Made by a program: the position numbers and the translations under genes
Assembly: GCA_015680685.1 (NCBI GenBank)
Contig: MNCI01036217.1
Coordinates: forward strand, 76,811-140,810
DNA length: 64,000 nt
Direction of reading: 5' to 3'
Source of the DNA: Gnetum montanum
Lineage: Eukaryota > Streptophyta > Gnetopsida > Gnetales > Gnetaceae
The notes under the pieces: model-generated
The model's database searches: none
Seen by the model: the letters and a program-made list of their open reading frames with translations, nothing else
What the model was told of the DNA's origin: nothing
Part shown: positions 11,590 to 23,700 of the stretch, in pieces
Layout: every line of letters begins with the position of its first letter
How positions within the stretch are numbered: the stretch's first letter is position 1

Positions 11590-13600
11590 AAACATTTTTT
11601 AACTACAAGAAAAGCTTCCCAAGTTTCAATGAGCTTAGCTTCCATCATCATATTTTCATTATTACTTTAAATATTTCTTCTAGATCCAATATTACTTCTA
11701 TCGTAGCCCAATATTTAAAAGTTTTGGCCATTGCCAAAAATAATAAGCCTTTCCACCTAGTCTATTTTATGAATAATCAATTATAGGATGGTATAATAGA
11801 TACAATGGCCTACAACACCCAGTTTAACATGAGCTCAATTTTGTTAGACCATGTTTTGGCTACAACACCAAGTCTTGAGAGACTCTAGTCCATTTTTTTC
11901 CAATATGCTAAAGATAGAAAAGTAAAGAAGAGATGGCCTTATTATGATTTCTACCTTGTCTTCTATCATAAAGACTATATGGATGCCCAGACTCTTGAGT
12001 TTCTTATGATTTTTGTTTATCCACTTTTGTATAAATTTCTTACTAATAGAATAATGCCAAGAATGGAACAAGTCATGATAAAGGAAATTAGGGCCAAGTG
12101 TAAAGGGGAATTTTCTTCCATGCTCATTACATGGAAATAATTATAGGAGGATTTCAAGGAAGGCTAAGAAAGATACCATGAAACCAAAGTAGTCTGTTGC
12201 AACATGAATATATGGCAAGATAGGTTCTTCCTCTGCAGATTGATTTTTGGTATTTTGGAAATGCCCCTCACATAATGAATATAGGAGCCAAATTTGAGAA
12301 AGAAGTCTTTCCTAAAGTTAAACATAGGTTCTACAATCCTAAAAAGTATTTTAGGAAGGCTCTTGAACATCAAGAAAATGACATTATATATTCTCTGATG
12401 AGTGATGAACTGGTAAATTTGGTGAAGCATCAGGTAGAAGGTAAACTTAGAAGAACTCTCTTTATAATTCTACCTATGGAGCAATGTAGGAAAACAAATC
12501 TTTTAACTATGAGATGGTTTGTAGAAGAAAATCATATATTGGCCAAGTGGTTTAATCAAGCACAATTGGACAAGATGATAGAAAACTATTTTTCATGGCA
12601 AATTAATAATATGAATGAAGCCTTGGAATCAGAAGCTTTCACTTGGTTCACCAAAGTTCAAGAACAAAGGAAGAAGTAGCTAGAAATTATCTCTAATAAG
12701 AAAATGCTATTGACAAAAAATGAGAAGCCATCATTGAAAATTGTGAAGACTGGTATTGGTACTTCATCGTCCAAGGCCCTAACTCTTTTAGACTTTCCAT
12801 TAGGGTACATTATCATAGGAGGGCCAAAACTTATAAAATTTAAAACTACTAAAGGAAAATTGATCCTTATGTAACAACATACAGAACGGCCAAATGTCCA
12901 AGAATAAGTCATCTTTCAATAAAAAGAGGTGGATCCAAAAACAAGTAGAATAAAAATTGTCATGTCCCATCATGAACTGGTAGAGAATTTATCTACAGTT
13001 ATTGTTGATTGCTCAAGGACTTCTAATGAGACTATTAAGAAGCATCAACAAGAGATCAAAATGCTAAAGAATCTACATCATTCCATGTAGTTAGATTTTT
13101 AGGTTTTGAAGAACAAGTATGAAGATCAAATAAAGATATCTCAAATTAAAAAGGCCAATATAGAAGCTCTAAAAATGAAAAATATAGAGTTGCATAGGGA
13201 TTTGGCCAAAAAGGATCAAATATCTCAAATAGAAGGATGGCCTAAAATTTGTTATAAATGAATTAATAGCCATGAAATAGCAATCATGGGTAGTCATCGT
13301 TAGCATTAATAAAATGAAGGACAGAAAAGAAGCTTTTGAGCAAGCTATTATAGCCACTAATGATTCCATAAGCTAGGGCAATGAAAAAAGAGAGCAATTA
13401 CCAGAAATGAAAATGAAGTTCCTAGATGATGTAATAAACAACTTCATTCACCAAGTTGAATGGATTAGAAGAGCTAGCATAGATCTTATTGAAATTTTAG
13501 AGAGCATGCAGGGATGTGAAAGGAACATAACTAAAGCCATTAATGCCACAATAATAAGTAATAGTAAACAATTAGAAGAAAAATAATAGAGGCCTTATCC
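11590..13600 (+). pseudogene. Decayed coding region of unknown family
   Basis: A protein-like trace can be followed on the plus strand across several frames. The best part is an open stretch of 134 codons at 12275-12679, whose frame can be followed upstream to about 12215 and downstream to about 12920 with few stops. Upstream (11770-12140) a trace with LLDHVLATTPSLERL and RRWPYYDFYLVFYH-like text occurs in another frame. Downstream (12950-13580) the composition turns Lys/Glu/Ile-rich and heptad-like, suggesting a coiled coil. The original product may have been 600-700 residues. I cannot name a family; a transposon-borne ORF seems likelier than a host gene, given the context. Confidence 0.45.
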
Positions 13601-14190
13601 ACTATTGATGCAAAAGAAGTGGCTGAGGCATTGTCATTAGTGTATAAGAAAAGTTATTTTAAAAGCCTAGTCCAACAAGAAGACAATCATGTTAAGGAAT
13701 TCACAATAGAAACCCTAGTGGTTACAAAAATTTGAAAGCAATTAACCCTTTTAGAATTCCTTAAAGATGATATTGAAAAGAAATTAGCCAGTAGTTCATC
13801 ATAATGAATGTTTTCTAACCTCTTTGCAGTTATAACTGATTCTCTCATGTTTTGGCTATAAAAGGCATGGTCCCTTTTTAAATTGAGGGTGGGGAGAGGG
13901 GCAAGGGATGTGAATGGGAAGGGGGGAATCATCTAAAAAGATAGAAATAGTGTATTTTGTATAATGGCATTTTTAACTAAAGATTTGATTTAGCTTTTGC
14001 CTCTAAGTTGTGAGTTATCTTAATTTTTCCTTTCATCATTGTGGTTTAGCTAGTGGTAAAATCATAGCATACGTTATAGTCATTTCTTGGAGTTGTTTGA
14101 ATTTCTTAAAATAGCTTCATCTTTTCAAAGTAGTTTCCAATCTTATTGATGGCTCATTTTTAATATTTGACATTTATGTAATTTTTTTGT
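13601..14190. other. Unassigned DNA left of element B
   Basis: No gene seen. The last five bases, 14186-14190 (TTTGT), are the left copy of the presumed target-site duplication of element B. Confidence 0.4.
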
Positions 14191-15033
14191 TGATGAGATG
14201 TGATTTGATACCCCCCAACATCGTGTACCCAATGTTGGGACTAATAAGCAACATTAGATACCCGACATCAACTCATCTAGACCTCACCTATAAATACTAC
14301 ACCTGGGCTTCTGGATGAGATAATTTTAGCATATCTTAGAAATAGATAGTTTTTAGCTTCTTTTCTTTTAAGTTTGTTATTCCTAGTGCATGCTCACAAT
14401 GTAATGTTTGTAACCATATGACACCTTTGTTCGAGCATGACACACTTGGACATGTTACATGACTGGAAATAAAGATCAAGATTACTTCCATCATTGCAAC
14501 ATCCACTTAGATTAATATTGTTTTTTAAATTATTTAATTCTTTCTTTAGTTAAACATTTTCATTTATTGTTATTTACTCTTCTTGTTGTTAAGTAGAATG
14601 TGTATGCCTTAATCACAAGCATTTAAGTCTAAATACTTGGTCGCCCAAAGGTGTATCATTTGTCACAACCAATGACGTACACTTGGTGATCCAAAAAGTA
14701 GCTCCATGAAGTCCAAGACATCTATGGAAGATTAAGAGCAGATACCATCATCATAGGCTAACTTAGACCTTATTTTTCGATATTCATTATTTAATCAATT
14801 TATCTCTTTTCGTCACTAGGAGTAGAATAGAATTAGGAAACATCATATGTCTTACTTTGGACTAAATCATATGTGACAAAGCTACCATTACTCCAAGTGG
14901 GAAGATAGCAAACTACGATCAAAACATAACAATCTAGATGCCACAACTAGTCACATCCACAAAATTAAACTAGATCATGCGTGAACGCTTGTGATTGATA
15001 TGGTTAGGCATAGGGATACCTTACTACTCATCA
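14191..15033 (+). repeat. 5' LTR of element B
   Basis: 843 bp, starting TGATGAGATG and ending CTCATCA. TATA box at 14289-14296, AATAAA signal at 14468-14473, then A/T-rich R-U5. Pairs with the 855-bp LTR at 22151. Confidence 0.92.
14211..14296 (+). promoter_or_regulatory. LTR promoter of B: 14-bp unit array plus TATA box
   Basis: Units AACATCGTGTACCC, a 19-base unit starting AATGTTGGGACT, AACATTAGATACCC and GACATC precede TATAAATA. The 3' LTR has one more 14-bp unit at this place. Confidence 0.65.
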
Positions 15034-15034
15034 T

Positions 15035-15052
15035 TAGCGCCATTATCGGGGA
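15035..15052 (+). other. Primer-binding site of element B (tRNA-Asp type)
   Basis: Reads TAGCGCCATTATCGGGGA, four transitions away from the expected tRNA-Asp complement, and starts one base after the LTR. Confidence 0.8.
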
Positions 15053-15158
15053 TGATGCTAGTTATCTAGATTAGTTATATTATATAAGATCATTGTAAAG
15101 GAATTAACAATATATTTTTTAGAAGCTATTGATTCACACACATCATAAACTACAAACA

Positions 15159-17627
15159 ATGTCTCTCCCACATGAAAATGACAATGCACTGTATAGTGAA
15201 CACATTCATTGAATAACTAACAAGACATATGATGAAGAAGATTGGAGTGATCAACCTTATGTAGGGGTTTCTTATGATCATGACCACCCTGACTACACTT
15301 AAAGACTACATTCACTTAAGGCACAAAATCTTGGAGGATATGGCATAGTTTCTGAACTAGGGGAGGCCTCAAGGCCTAAGACCTCCTCAAAAACCAAAAA
15401 TGATAAATTAAGGAATGCTTGGGAATGCCATAGAAGCCATGACAACTCTTCCAGTTCTTCATATTTCTCTTTCCCTTCAATGTCTAGTTCTGACAAGGAT
15501 GAACATAGGTATAGAGATAGACCTCCATTAAAGGATCAGACTAAAGACTAGAATCGAACCCATGGGAGAAGTCAAAGAGGACACCATGAACATAGCAACT
15601 TCCCTCATGATCTATATGATGACAATGAACCATTTTTGGCCACTAAAAGCCTAATTCATATCACAGAGATCATTAATATATCTTGTAGACATCACAAAAA
15701 GAGTCGTTTACCTAAGCTAGACATGAATAATCTTTATAAGTTTGTATAAGGCTATGATTCAAATCTGCAACATCATTTACAAGCCTTCCATGATGCCTGT
15801 GATTTTTACAACATTGAAAGTGGATGGAAAAAGCTTAAGCTCTTTCCTAGAATACTAATTAATAAATCCCAAGTGTGGTATTGATCATTGTGACCAAATT
15901 CAATCTAGTGATGGTCTACAATGCTGGAACTTTTCAACGAGAGATACCACACTTGGGATGTATGCCTCAAGGCAATTATATGAGCTTCAATCCCATTAGA
16001 TCAAAGAGATAATAGAGCATATGACAAAAGAAGAAGGAGATATGTGTAAATGGAAGAAGGTCGAGAAATGTCAGTGGGACCCAACTCTTCAATTGAAGGA
16101 GATCTAAATTTATGATAAGGAAAATGAAACTATCGTTGATAAGGTGACTCCACAACAAAATTTGCTGATAGAGGGGTCTATTTATGATCTAGAAGAAAAA
16201 TTCAATAGGATGTCTAAATGGATAAATGAAAACATCACAACCTTTATTGAGATGGTTGTGGAGAAGATTATGTAACACAAGCCAAGAGATTGCCATCAAC
16301 AAAGGATACAAAACTAAGAAATAGTTAGGAACACTTTTCGATATATGAGAAAAGTGGCTGACGAAAGTAAGGCTGAAGACTCCACCATAGATGAGGATGA
16401 CAGATGCAACCTATGCATATATGACCATCCAAGGGGCTAATGCCCCATATTATTACATCTATAGGACTACTATTCAGGTGCCTTAAATTCAAAATTTGTG
16501 CAAAAGCACATGCCCAAGAGACTTCCTCTTCCAAAAGGTAATTATAGACAATCCCACAACCAATGATACCATCCTAGAGGGACTTATTACTAGCCTCAAC
16601 ACCCTTAATCATAGTGGCAACAACCACAATCATTGGGGGGGTGTAGGGGGTTCCACCACCAAATTAGCCACACTTTTTGAAACCTCGCAGATATTATGTT
16701 CAACATCTTGTTTCTCCAACTAGTTCAGCGTCCTCTACTTCAAATCCCCACGACCACTCTCTCAAATACCATCAATACATGACATCCCCTAAAGGATCAC
16801 CACCTCATGCCTTTTACCATCCAACTCACCCTTAATATTCTCATCATCCACCTCCTTATACGCCATCACCAGCAATTCAAGAAGGTTCAACACCTCAATA
16901 CCAACCAATGAGTGCTACTTGTGCTACAAATATGCAAAGACATGTTAACACTAGTGGGTCCCAATCATAACACTAGAAACGTCCCTTCTAGAGAAAAGGT
17001 CATAAGTTGAGGCAAACTATGCATGGACCCACCACATCATCTAAGCCAGCATGAGGCCAACCTAGTGCACCACCTTCCTCATCTAAACCATACGTGACAA
17101 AGCTACCACTAGTCCAAGTGGAAAGACAACGAACTGTGATCAAAGCATAATGATCTAGATGCCAAAACTAGTTCCATCCATGGAATCTAACCAGATTGTG
17201 TGTGAACACTTGTGATTCATATGGTTGAGCATAGGGGTACCTTTCCACTCATCATTGGCACAAACCAACATCCTCCAACCATACACAAGGGCCACCATAT
17301 GTTCATACTCCAATCCCACATCCACCCAATGAATCTACAAACATGGGGAGAGAAATGAATCCATGCATATCATCTCATGCTCAATGGTGCAATAGTAGGC
17401 CAATCCTCCATAATTTTAACACACCTCATACCTTGACCCACCATACATATAACAATTAGGTGTGTAACCAACCATTTTTCTATCCACCCACCACACCTCA
17501 AACAAGCACCAAGTGGTTGGGGCATGAGTAGTTCCCAATGTTTCATACATGAATGGATCCTTTTCATCCACTTATTAATCCTAGCCACATCCAAATGTTT
17601 AGTTGTGGGGGTTACCCCCCTCTCTAA
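15159..17627 (+). pseudogene. gag of element B (decayed)
   Basis: The start ATG at 15159 (MSLPHENDNALYSEHIH) is homologous to gag starts at 34287 (C) and 60918 (E). A Ser-rich linker follows, then LPKLDMNNLYKFV and LQAFHDACDFYNIESGWKKL (about 15710-15840), the capsid-like core. The zinc knuckle at about 16405-16447 reads CNLCIYDHPRG-stop-C, so CX2CX3HX4C spacing is kept but a TAA has entered. A Pro/His/Gln-rich tail ends with an SCGGYPPL motif and a TAA at 17625. Many stops and frameshifts. The last codons resemble the end of integrase in A and D (see findings). Confidence 0.85.
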
Positions 17628-18942
17628 TCTTTAGTATTTTTAAGTGGTTTTCATTTTTTTATTTTATAATTTGTTATCATTTTCCTATTCTTTCTACTTT
17701 TTCTACATTTTTTAGTTGTTGTTTTCATTTTTCCTTGTATGTAATCTCACTGTTGATCATGTTGTTCATAGAGGTGAGGTTTTTTCTCTATGTTGTCGAA
17801 TCATAAGGGACTCATTATTTGGACATTGAGACTATGACATTCATTCACCCATTTAATTAATAAGAGGTTCTTGCTCTGGTCATAATGGTAATCTTTTTCA
17901 TCATCCAAACTCAAAATAACTTCATAACCATTGTGTCTGGATGGAAGAGTACAAAACTAAGAAAAAATGTAAAGGGTGTGACATCAAGGAGATTTTTGGA
18001 TTCTCTTTAGCTACTTTTGTATGTTCTATCATGTTGATGAGGTCATAACCATATCCTTGTGGATTTAACAAAAAATGGAAGTAAGAGCAACTTTAACCAA
18101 CATAGAATAAACTTCTATAGGTCCCATTAGAAAGACATGTACCCATGCCTGAAGGTTGGTGACTTCTCATAATAAAAAAAAAACATTTATGTGCCATAAT
18201 AACACTCCTTCCTTGGACAAAATGCCAAGGGATGTTACTCCTTGCAACTTTGATAGTCTTATGGTTGTTTGTCGATGGGATGAAACAATGCAGTGTCACT
18301 GAATGTGGTATGGACTTAGTTTGAATCTTGGAAGGAAGGAAACATGGTTATCTAACCATTAATAACACACAAGGTTTCATTATGACCATGGTATGACACC
18401 TCATTTCCCAATTTCTGTGATCCCTTCTTCAATCCATTCCATCTCATTGTTTGGATGTTCATAACTTGTGGTTTCATGTAACATGGAGTACTTATCTCAA
18501 TTCGGTGATTTTAACATGTGTGTTTTGTTTCATAGGTATGCACTGCATCTAACTCCTCTAGTGCCTACAGACATTTTAGGCATGGTTACGCAAGGGCATC
18601 ATAGGCTAAAGCCTGCTTTAGGGAGGATCCTCTTGTGTAACTTTTTTGACTTGTACTTGCTAAATAGGACCACATCATTTTTCACCTTCCATGCACTCCA
18701 ATTATCATATTTTACTATTTCCCTTATCATGAACATACTCTGTCCCACCATCAAGCTCTCAATGCGTTTTTCTTGTTCATTATCGTACTTTTATTGTTGA
18801 AGACTTCATCCTATCCTACCTTCGATACCTCCAATTAATTTTTCCACTTACCAAAACTACAAATTTAACTTTCAACCTTCTAATCAAACCCAAAGCTTCA
18901 ATTTGCATACCTGTTGGCCCCATAAAAATTAGAATTTTTGGA
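17628..18942 (+). other. Long non-coding spacer of element B
   Basis: No ORF. It shares blocks with the spacers of C (36621-37674), H (62704-64000) and in part E: a T-rich start, a GACATTCATTCACCCA-like block near 17837, CTTGGACAAAATGCCAAG near 18213, and the stem-loop block near 18551-18642. Conservation of separate blocks in dead elements points to earlier selection or a shared structural role. Confidence 0.7.
18584..18642 (+). other. Conserved stem-loop block in spacer of B
   Basis: Outer arms GGTTACGCAAG (18584-18594) and CTTGTGTAACT (18632-18642) pair at all 11 positions counting two G-T wobbles. An inner 5-bp stem TAGGC/GCCTG (18602-18615) closes a TAAA loop. The same block occurs in C and H. 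Confidence 0.55.
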
Positions 18943-19014
18943 CCTCGATGTTGTGTACCCGATGTTGCATACTTGACATTGTGTACCTGATGTTAGGTCT
19001 ACAAAACGTATATA
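18943..19014 (+). promoter_or_regulatory. Internal promoter-like region of B upstream of ORF2
   Basis: Four near-perfect tandem units: GATGTTGTGTACCC, GATGTTGCATACTT, GACATTGTGTACCT, GATGTTAGG. About ten bases further lies TATATA (19009-19014), then a T-rich leader and the ORF2 start 0.5 kb downstream. The unit resembles the LTR array of the same element, including GTGTACCC. Confidence 0.6.
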
Positions 19015-19524
19015 TAGTGGACCCCCCATGCAACATAAACTTCATTTCTCTTATTTGTTACTAGGGGAATTGTTAAACTTTTTTCTTGTGACTTAGAGCT
19101 CTACGCCTCCATTCTCCACTTGCGATATCTAGCTCTCTCATTCTTTGATTTCTATACTATTTGAACCCAGAGTGTTTAACTTAGTCATGGATGGGTGCAT
19201 GCATGCAAACTTTGTGCTGATTTGCTAAAATTTGCTATTTCCTAGAAGTTATTCTAAGGGTAAGAATGTTAAATACTATAGGACTTACAATGAAAAATCA
19301 TTAACGATAGAACCATTATTTTAAGCCACATATAATGAAAAAGAAACTAGTTTTGATGGGTTGTAGAAGAGATAGACACTTTTTGGGGGATTTTTCTTGA
19401 AAATTTTCTTAACCCTACAATCATATGCATAATGAGCTTAATGAACTAAGGTTATGAGTAAGCTATGAGTTGATACATGATAATAAACATCACCTTGGTA
19501 ACACTTGGTTTTCATTTATTACAA

Positions 19525-21946
19525 ATGGTCCCAAAAAGAGGTGCTCAATGTGAACCCTTGCAAAGAGCTATTAACCATCCACATGGTGGTCATGGTTAGC
19601 AAGGAGAATAAGCAAAACATGCTAAACAGGAAGCCCAATGTTTTAGTATCCATCAAGAGGCCCCTACTACTGGGCAATCGACCCAAGGTGAGGTGGTAGA
19701 AGTACTAGCTCCCAAATAGGGATAATGTCTCACGTTACCCCCTAACTGCCTTGCTACTATTTTGAAAAATTCCTCATTGACCTCAATTATTGTGGAAATG
19801 AACTTCACTCCATTTGTGAAATTTTCTTCCTAAGTGATGCGGATGCAACTCAAAGTGTCCCCATTGTGGCTAATCCTGTTTCATAGTAGTGAATGGTACT
19901 TGGGGAAAGTCTATCAATTTTGGCAAAATAAGGACAAGGGTACCACTATGAATATCTATGGGGTGAATGTCTCTTATGTAGTCAAACATATAGCTTGAGC
20001 TTCAGCTCTCAATTTTCCCAATGAAGGGGCCAAGGTTGCTCACCTATCTAGCATATTTGATTCTAAAATGAAGAGACTATGGCCAAAGTAAGCATACAGT
20101 AAAGAAGATAAATCATACCATGAGATGACCTTGCATGAGAGAACTTACTTCAAGATTGAAACATACCACCTATTTTCCACCAAAGGGCTCAATCACATTT
20201 CTACTTATGTGGCTAAGGGAATCACCATTTTGATGGAAAAATTTTTAATTAACCTTCCTCAGTACTATTTCACAAAAATCCAAGGGTGGTTCAAAGAAAC
20301 AAAGTTAGGAAGACCAACACTTCCAATTTCTTATCTAATCAAAAAGTTTTGCAAGCACGTGGGAATCTTAGGATATACTAATGATATCCTTCAGAAGGCT
20401 CAGCATGCCTCTTTTGTAGAGCTCCTCAAAACTGAAGCACCAAGAAAGGATTATGGTAGTAAGAAGCATTATGGTGGTAAGTCACATTGAAGACTAGAGA
20501 AGGCACCACAGTCATGGTGCTACAACATAAGGATGCAACAGGCATAGTAGAGGTGATTACTAATCACATCAAGGAATTGTTCAATGTTTTTGTTATGCCT
20601 TTGATCGATTTTGAAAGGATAAGAGATGCACAAATGCTGACTAGGACCTCAATGACTCATAAAATTCATGAGGATGTACTTGATTGTTTGCTGCAAATAG
20701 CTCAACTGATGACCACTCTGTTTAACATCCCCAGTGATGTCACTATGGCACAATTAGACCTCATCACTACAAAAGGAAAGTTGGTCATCGCTAAGGTTAA
20801 GGTAGAGCATGCAGAAGCTAAGATGCAAAGATTACAAGAAGAGTTGGCTACCCTACACACTGAACAATGGGATCCTATCCTTTTCATCATAGTAGACCAA
20901 CTAGAGCAGTTTTGGATAGAGGAGCTTACTAAGCTAGAAAATGAGAGAGTAGATGCATAGTAAGAAAAGGAGATGGCAGCCTTGAATGCCTTCACTGTAG
21001 ATGCACGAACTCATGTACATAAGAAGGCATTTACCACTATTCAAGAAGCAAATAAACCACTCACTAAAGAGAATTCCTGATCGACCATAGTAGAAAAGCA
21101 AAAGAACATCTTAGAAGAGAATGTCCATTAATTGAGGAAAAAACTAGTGAGGATCAACCAAGATATGAGTTGATTGGCCTAAGAAAATCAAACCCTCTCT
21201 ATGGAGGAGGTATGCACTATTTGTCAAAAGATAGCAATCAAGATCAATGTGTGGCAAAATGAGGCCAAGAAACATGAGAAGTTAAAAGAACACTTCTAGG
21301 ACCAGGTTGGCATGTACAAAGAAATTAATGAGAAAGAAATCAAGATGGCCAACGCCCACAACAGCTCCTTAGCAACAAAAAATTCTAAATGGCAAGCCAT
21401 TTTGGACTATTATGCCATGGTCCAACAAGTGGAAGTTAAAATTAAGGACCTATAGATAGAAGATTTGAAGGAAAACATGGCAAGGTTAGCATATCTAAAG
21501 TTGCCATGTTAATAGCAGGTCATTCCCAAAGCGAGTTGGAGAAGCAAGGGGCGACCACCTACGCAGTGTATGAGAAGGAGTTTATAGATTAGAAGGATGA
21601 TTTTTAAAAGTTACAAGTGACAAACTTAGAATTAGAGGTAGTCAAAGCTAGCTACTAAGGATAGAAAGATGTAGCCTTGAACCTAGCTCGAAGATTTATA
21701 GATTATCATGAGCTAAGGGATAAAGCTAGTGCCTTCAAGGAGGAATGATGGTAGTTCATAGCATGGTATGTCAAGGTAAATCAAATGTTTGGCCCCAACA
21801 CACATCAGCACAGCAAATTGGACAATGCATGACCCAAGGACAAAGGAAGAAAAATTGCAAGCCTTACTCAATCATTACAAATTCTAGTAGCTTGAAGACA
21901 AAGGAAGTGACCAATGGAAAAGCCACCACCTCTAGGCACTACATGA
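19525..21946 (+). pseudogene. ORF2 of element B: plant transposon-protein-like domain plus coiled coil (decayed)
   Basis: The start is taken at ATG 19525 (MVPKRG), matching MTSKRG at 42669 in D. The domain at about 19790-20480 has the pattern of the plant 'putative plant transposon protein' family (PF20167-like): a YQFWQNK-type stretch, FKIETYHL, ISTYVAKGITILM, and LPISYLIKKFCKHVGILGYTN. From 20487 a second open stretch (157 codons) with Leu/Glu/Lys heptads suggests a long coiled coil, followed by DVALNLARRF and a C-terminus PPPLGTT before TGA 21944. Broken by several stops and shifts. Function unknown; it occupies the position of env in Athila. No signal peptide or membrane segment seen. Confidence 0.75.
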
Positions 21947-22150
21947 GCCTTGCAGTCTTGTTTTTTCTCATCTTTTTTTATAATAATATGTTCCATTTTT
22001 GTACTACACCACTGCAGCATGCGAAGAGTCAATTATTTTGTCTATTGTTGGAGTCAGTTAATAATCCCATGCCTACCCAACATTTTGTAAAGGACTTGTT
22101 CCTAATTTTTGTTTAACTTGAGGTTGATTTTTCATTCATTCATGGGGGTA

Positions 22151-23005
22151 TGATGAGATGTGATTTAATAGGTCCTGACGTTGGAGTCCCAATATCGTGT
22201 ACTTGATGTCGAGGCTAATAAGTGACGTTGAATACTCAACGTCACCTTATTTGGATATCACCTATAAATACTACAATTGGGCTTCCAGATGAGATAATTT
22301 TAGCATATCTTAGAAATATTTAGTTTTTAGCTTCCTTTCTTTTAAGTCTGTTATTCCCAGTGCATGCTCATAGTTTAATGTTTGTAACTGTAAGACACCT
22401 TTGTTCCAGTGTGACGTACTTGGACACATTACATGACTAGTAATAAAGATCAAGATTACTTCCATCATTGGAGCATCCACTTAAATTAATATTTTTATTT
22501 TAATTGTTTAATGCTTTCTTTAGTTAAACATTTTCATTTATTGTTCTTTACTCTTCCTATTGTTAAGTAGAATATGTACGTCTTAATCATGAGCATTTAG
22601 TGTAAATACTTGGTCATCCCAAGGTGTATCATTTGGCACAACTAGTGACATACACCTAGTAATCCTAGAAGTAGCTTCACGAAGTCCAAGATGTGTATGG
22701 ATGATTCAGAGTAGATATCATCGTCATAGGCTAACTTAAATTTTATTTTCCATTATTCATTAGTTAATCAATTTATCTCTTTTCATCACTAGGAGTAGCA
22801 TAGAATTAGGAAACATCATATGCCTCACTTTGGACTAACCATACATGACAAAGCTACCACTAGTCTAAGTGGCAAGATAGTGAACTGTGATCAAAGCATA
22901 ACGATTTAGATGCCACAACTAGTCCCATTCATGGAATTCAACGGGATCATGCATGAACACTTGTGATTCGTATGGTTGAGCATAAGGGTACCTCGTCGCT
23001 CATTA
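22151..23005 (+). repeat. 3' LTR of element B
   Basis: 855 bp, starting TGATGAGATG directly after a CATGGGGGTA stretch that may be the polypurine tract, and ending CTCATTA (family CTCATCA). TATA at 22263-22270. The array upstream of the TATA box is 14 bp longer than in the 5' LTR. Confidence 0.92.
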
Positions 23006-23700
23006 GTTGTTTTATGTTCCAAATCGATTGAATCTTACTTTATTTCTAGTTTTCTTATGGAATTTTTCTCTAGAAAATATTGGTAGTAGATTTGCAGAAT
23101 TGCACTAAAATATTAAGTAAAAGAATGATTAGCAAAAGTAGCTAATGATCAAAGCCATGTAGACTATCCAAATTTAACAAAATTAGGAAATATTTTGACT
23201 CATAGAATAGAGTTTTGAAAGCTTTATCTCTCTAAAAAATTACTATTTGTTATTAAAAATTTTAGATAGTATAGAATTTGCATTAAGTATAAATTTGAAA
23301 ATACCTCCCTCATACAAGCACTGAGTCTTATTAGGAGGTATCCAAGCCTTAGTGTTGCCAAAGACCAATAAGCACTAGAATTTGAGTTTAAAAGAATCCC
23401 TTGTCTAAGTAATTTTAGTTGCTTGGCCAAGGACTATGAATTTGGCAGTAGGAAAGGAGTCCTAAGTGGTCACCAACTATTGTTTAAGTAGGAATCACAC
23501 AATCTTATGGCTAGATTGAATCCCTTAAACTTGTTGATGCATAGGTCTTAGGTGATATGAGTAATGCCAAGTTACAAGGGTTATGTGCTTAGGATACTAA
23601 GTTCCAAACAAGACAAGATTCACTAGGTCATGGTCACTAAACTTATGGGAAGAACTTAATAATGACCTTAATCAATTATGATTCTAGCATCACTGCAAGA
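23006..23700. other. Unassigned DNA right of element B
   Basis: Starts with the right target-site copy GTTGT. It may be the decayed interior of minus-strand element K (next entry), but I recognise no retroviral domain in it. Confidence 0.35.

Larger units (their letters stand above)
14191..23005 (+). mobile_element. Element B: complete non-autonomous Athila-like element (gag, spacer, ORF2)
   Basis: 8.8 kb from LTR to LTR. The order is 5' LTR, tRNA-Asp-type PBS, gag, a 1.3-kb non-coding region with a stem-loop, an internal array plus TATA, ORF2, 3' LTR. No protease, RT, RNase H or integrase is present. Flanks are TTTGT on the left and GTTGT (23006-23010) on the right, a 5-bp duplication with one mismatch. 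Mobility would need pol from a relative such as A. Stops in both ORFs show the copy is old. Confidence 0.9.

Noticed and set aside
17370-17594. Minus-strand frame of 74 codons with WMKRIHSCMKHWE
   Set aside because: It is antisense to the gag tail of B; the homologous plus-strand reading is seen in C, E and H.
18943-19014. Reading the 14-bp array as a CRISPR-like or telomere-like repeat
   Set aside because: Units are contiguous without spacers, too short for CRISPR, and not of the TTTAGGG type.
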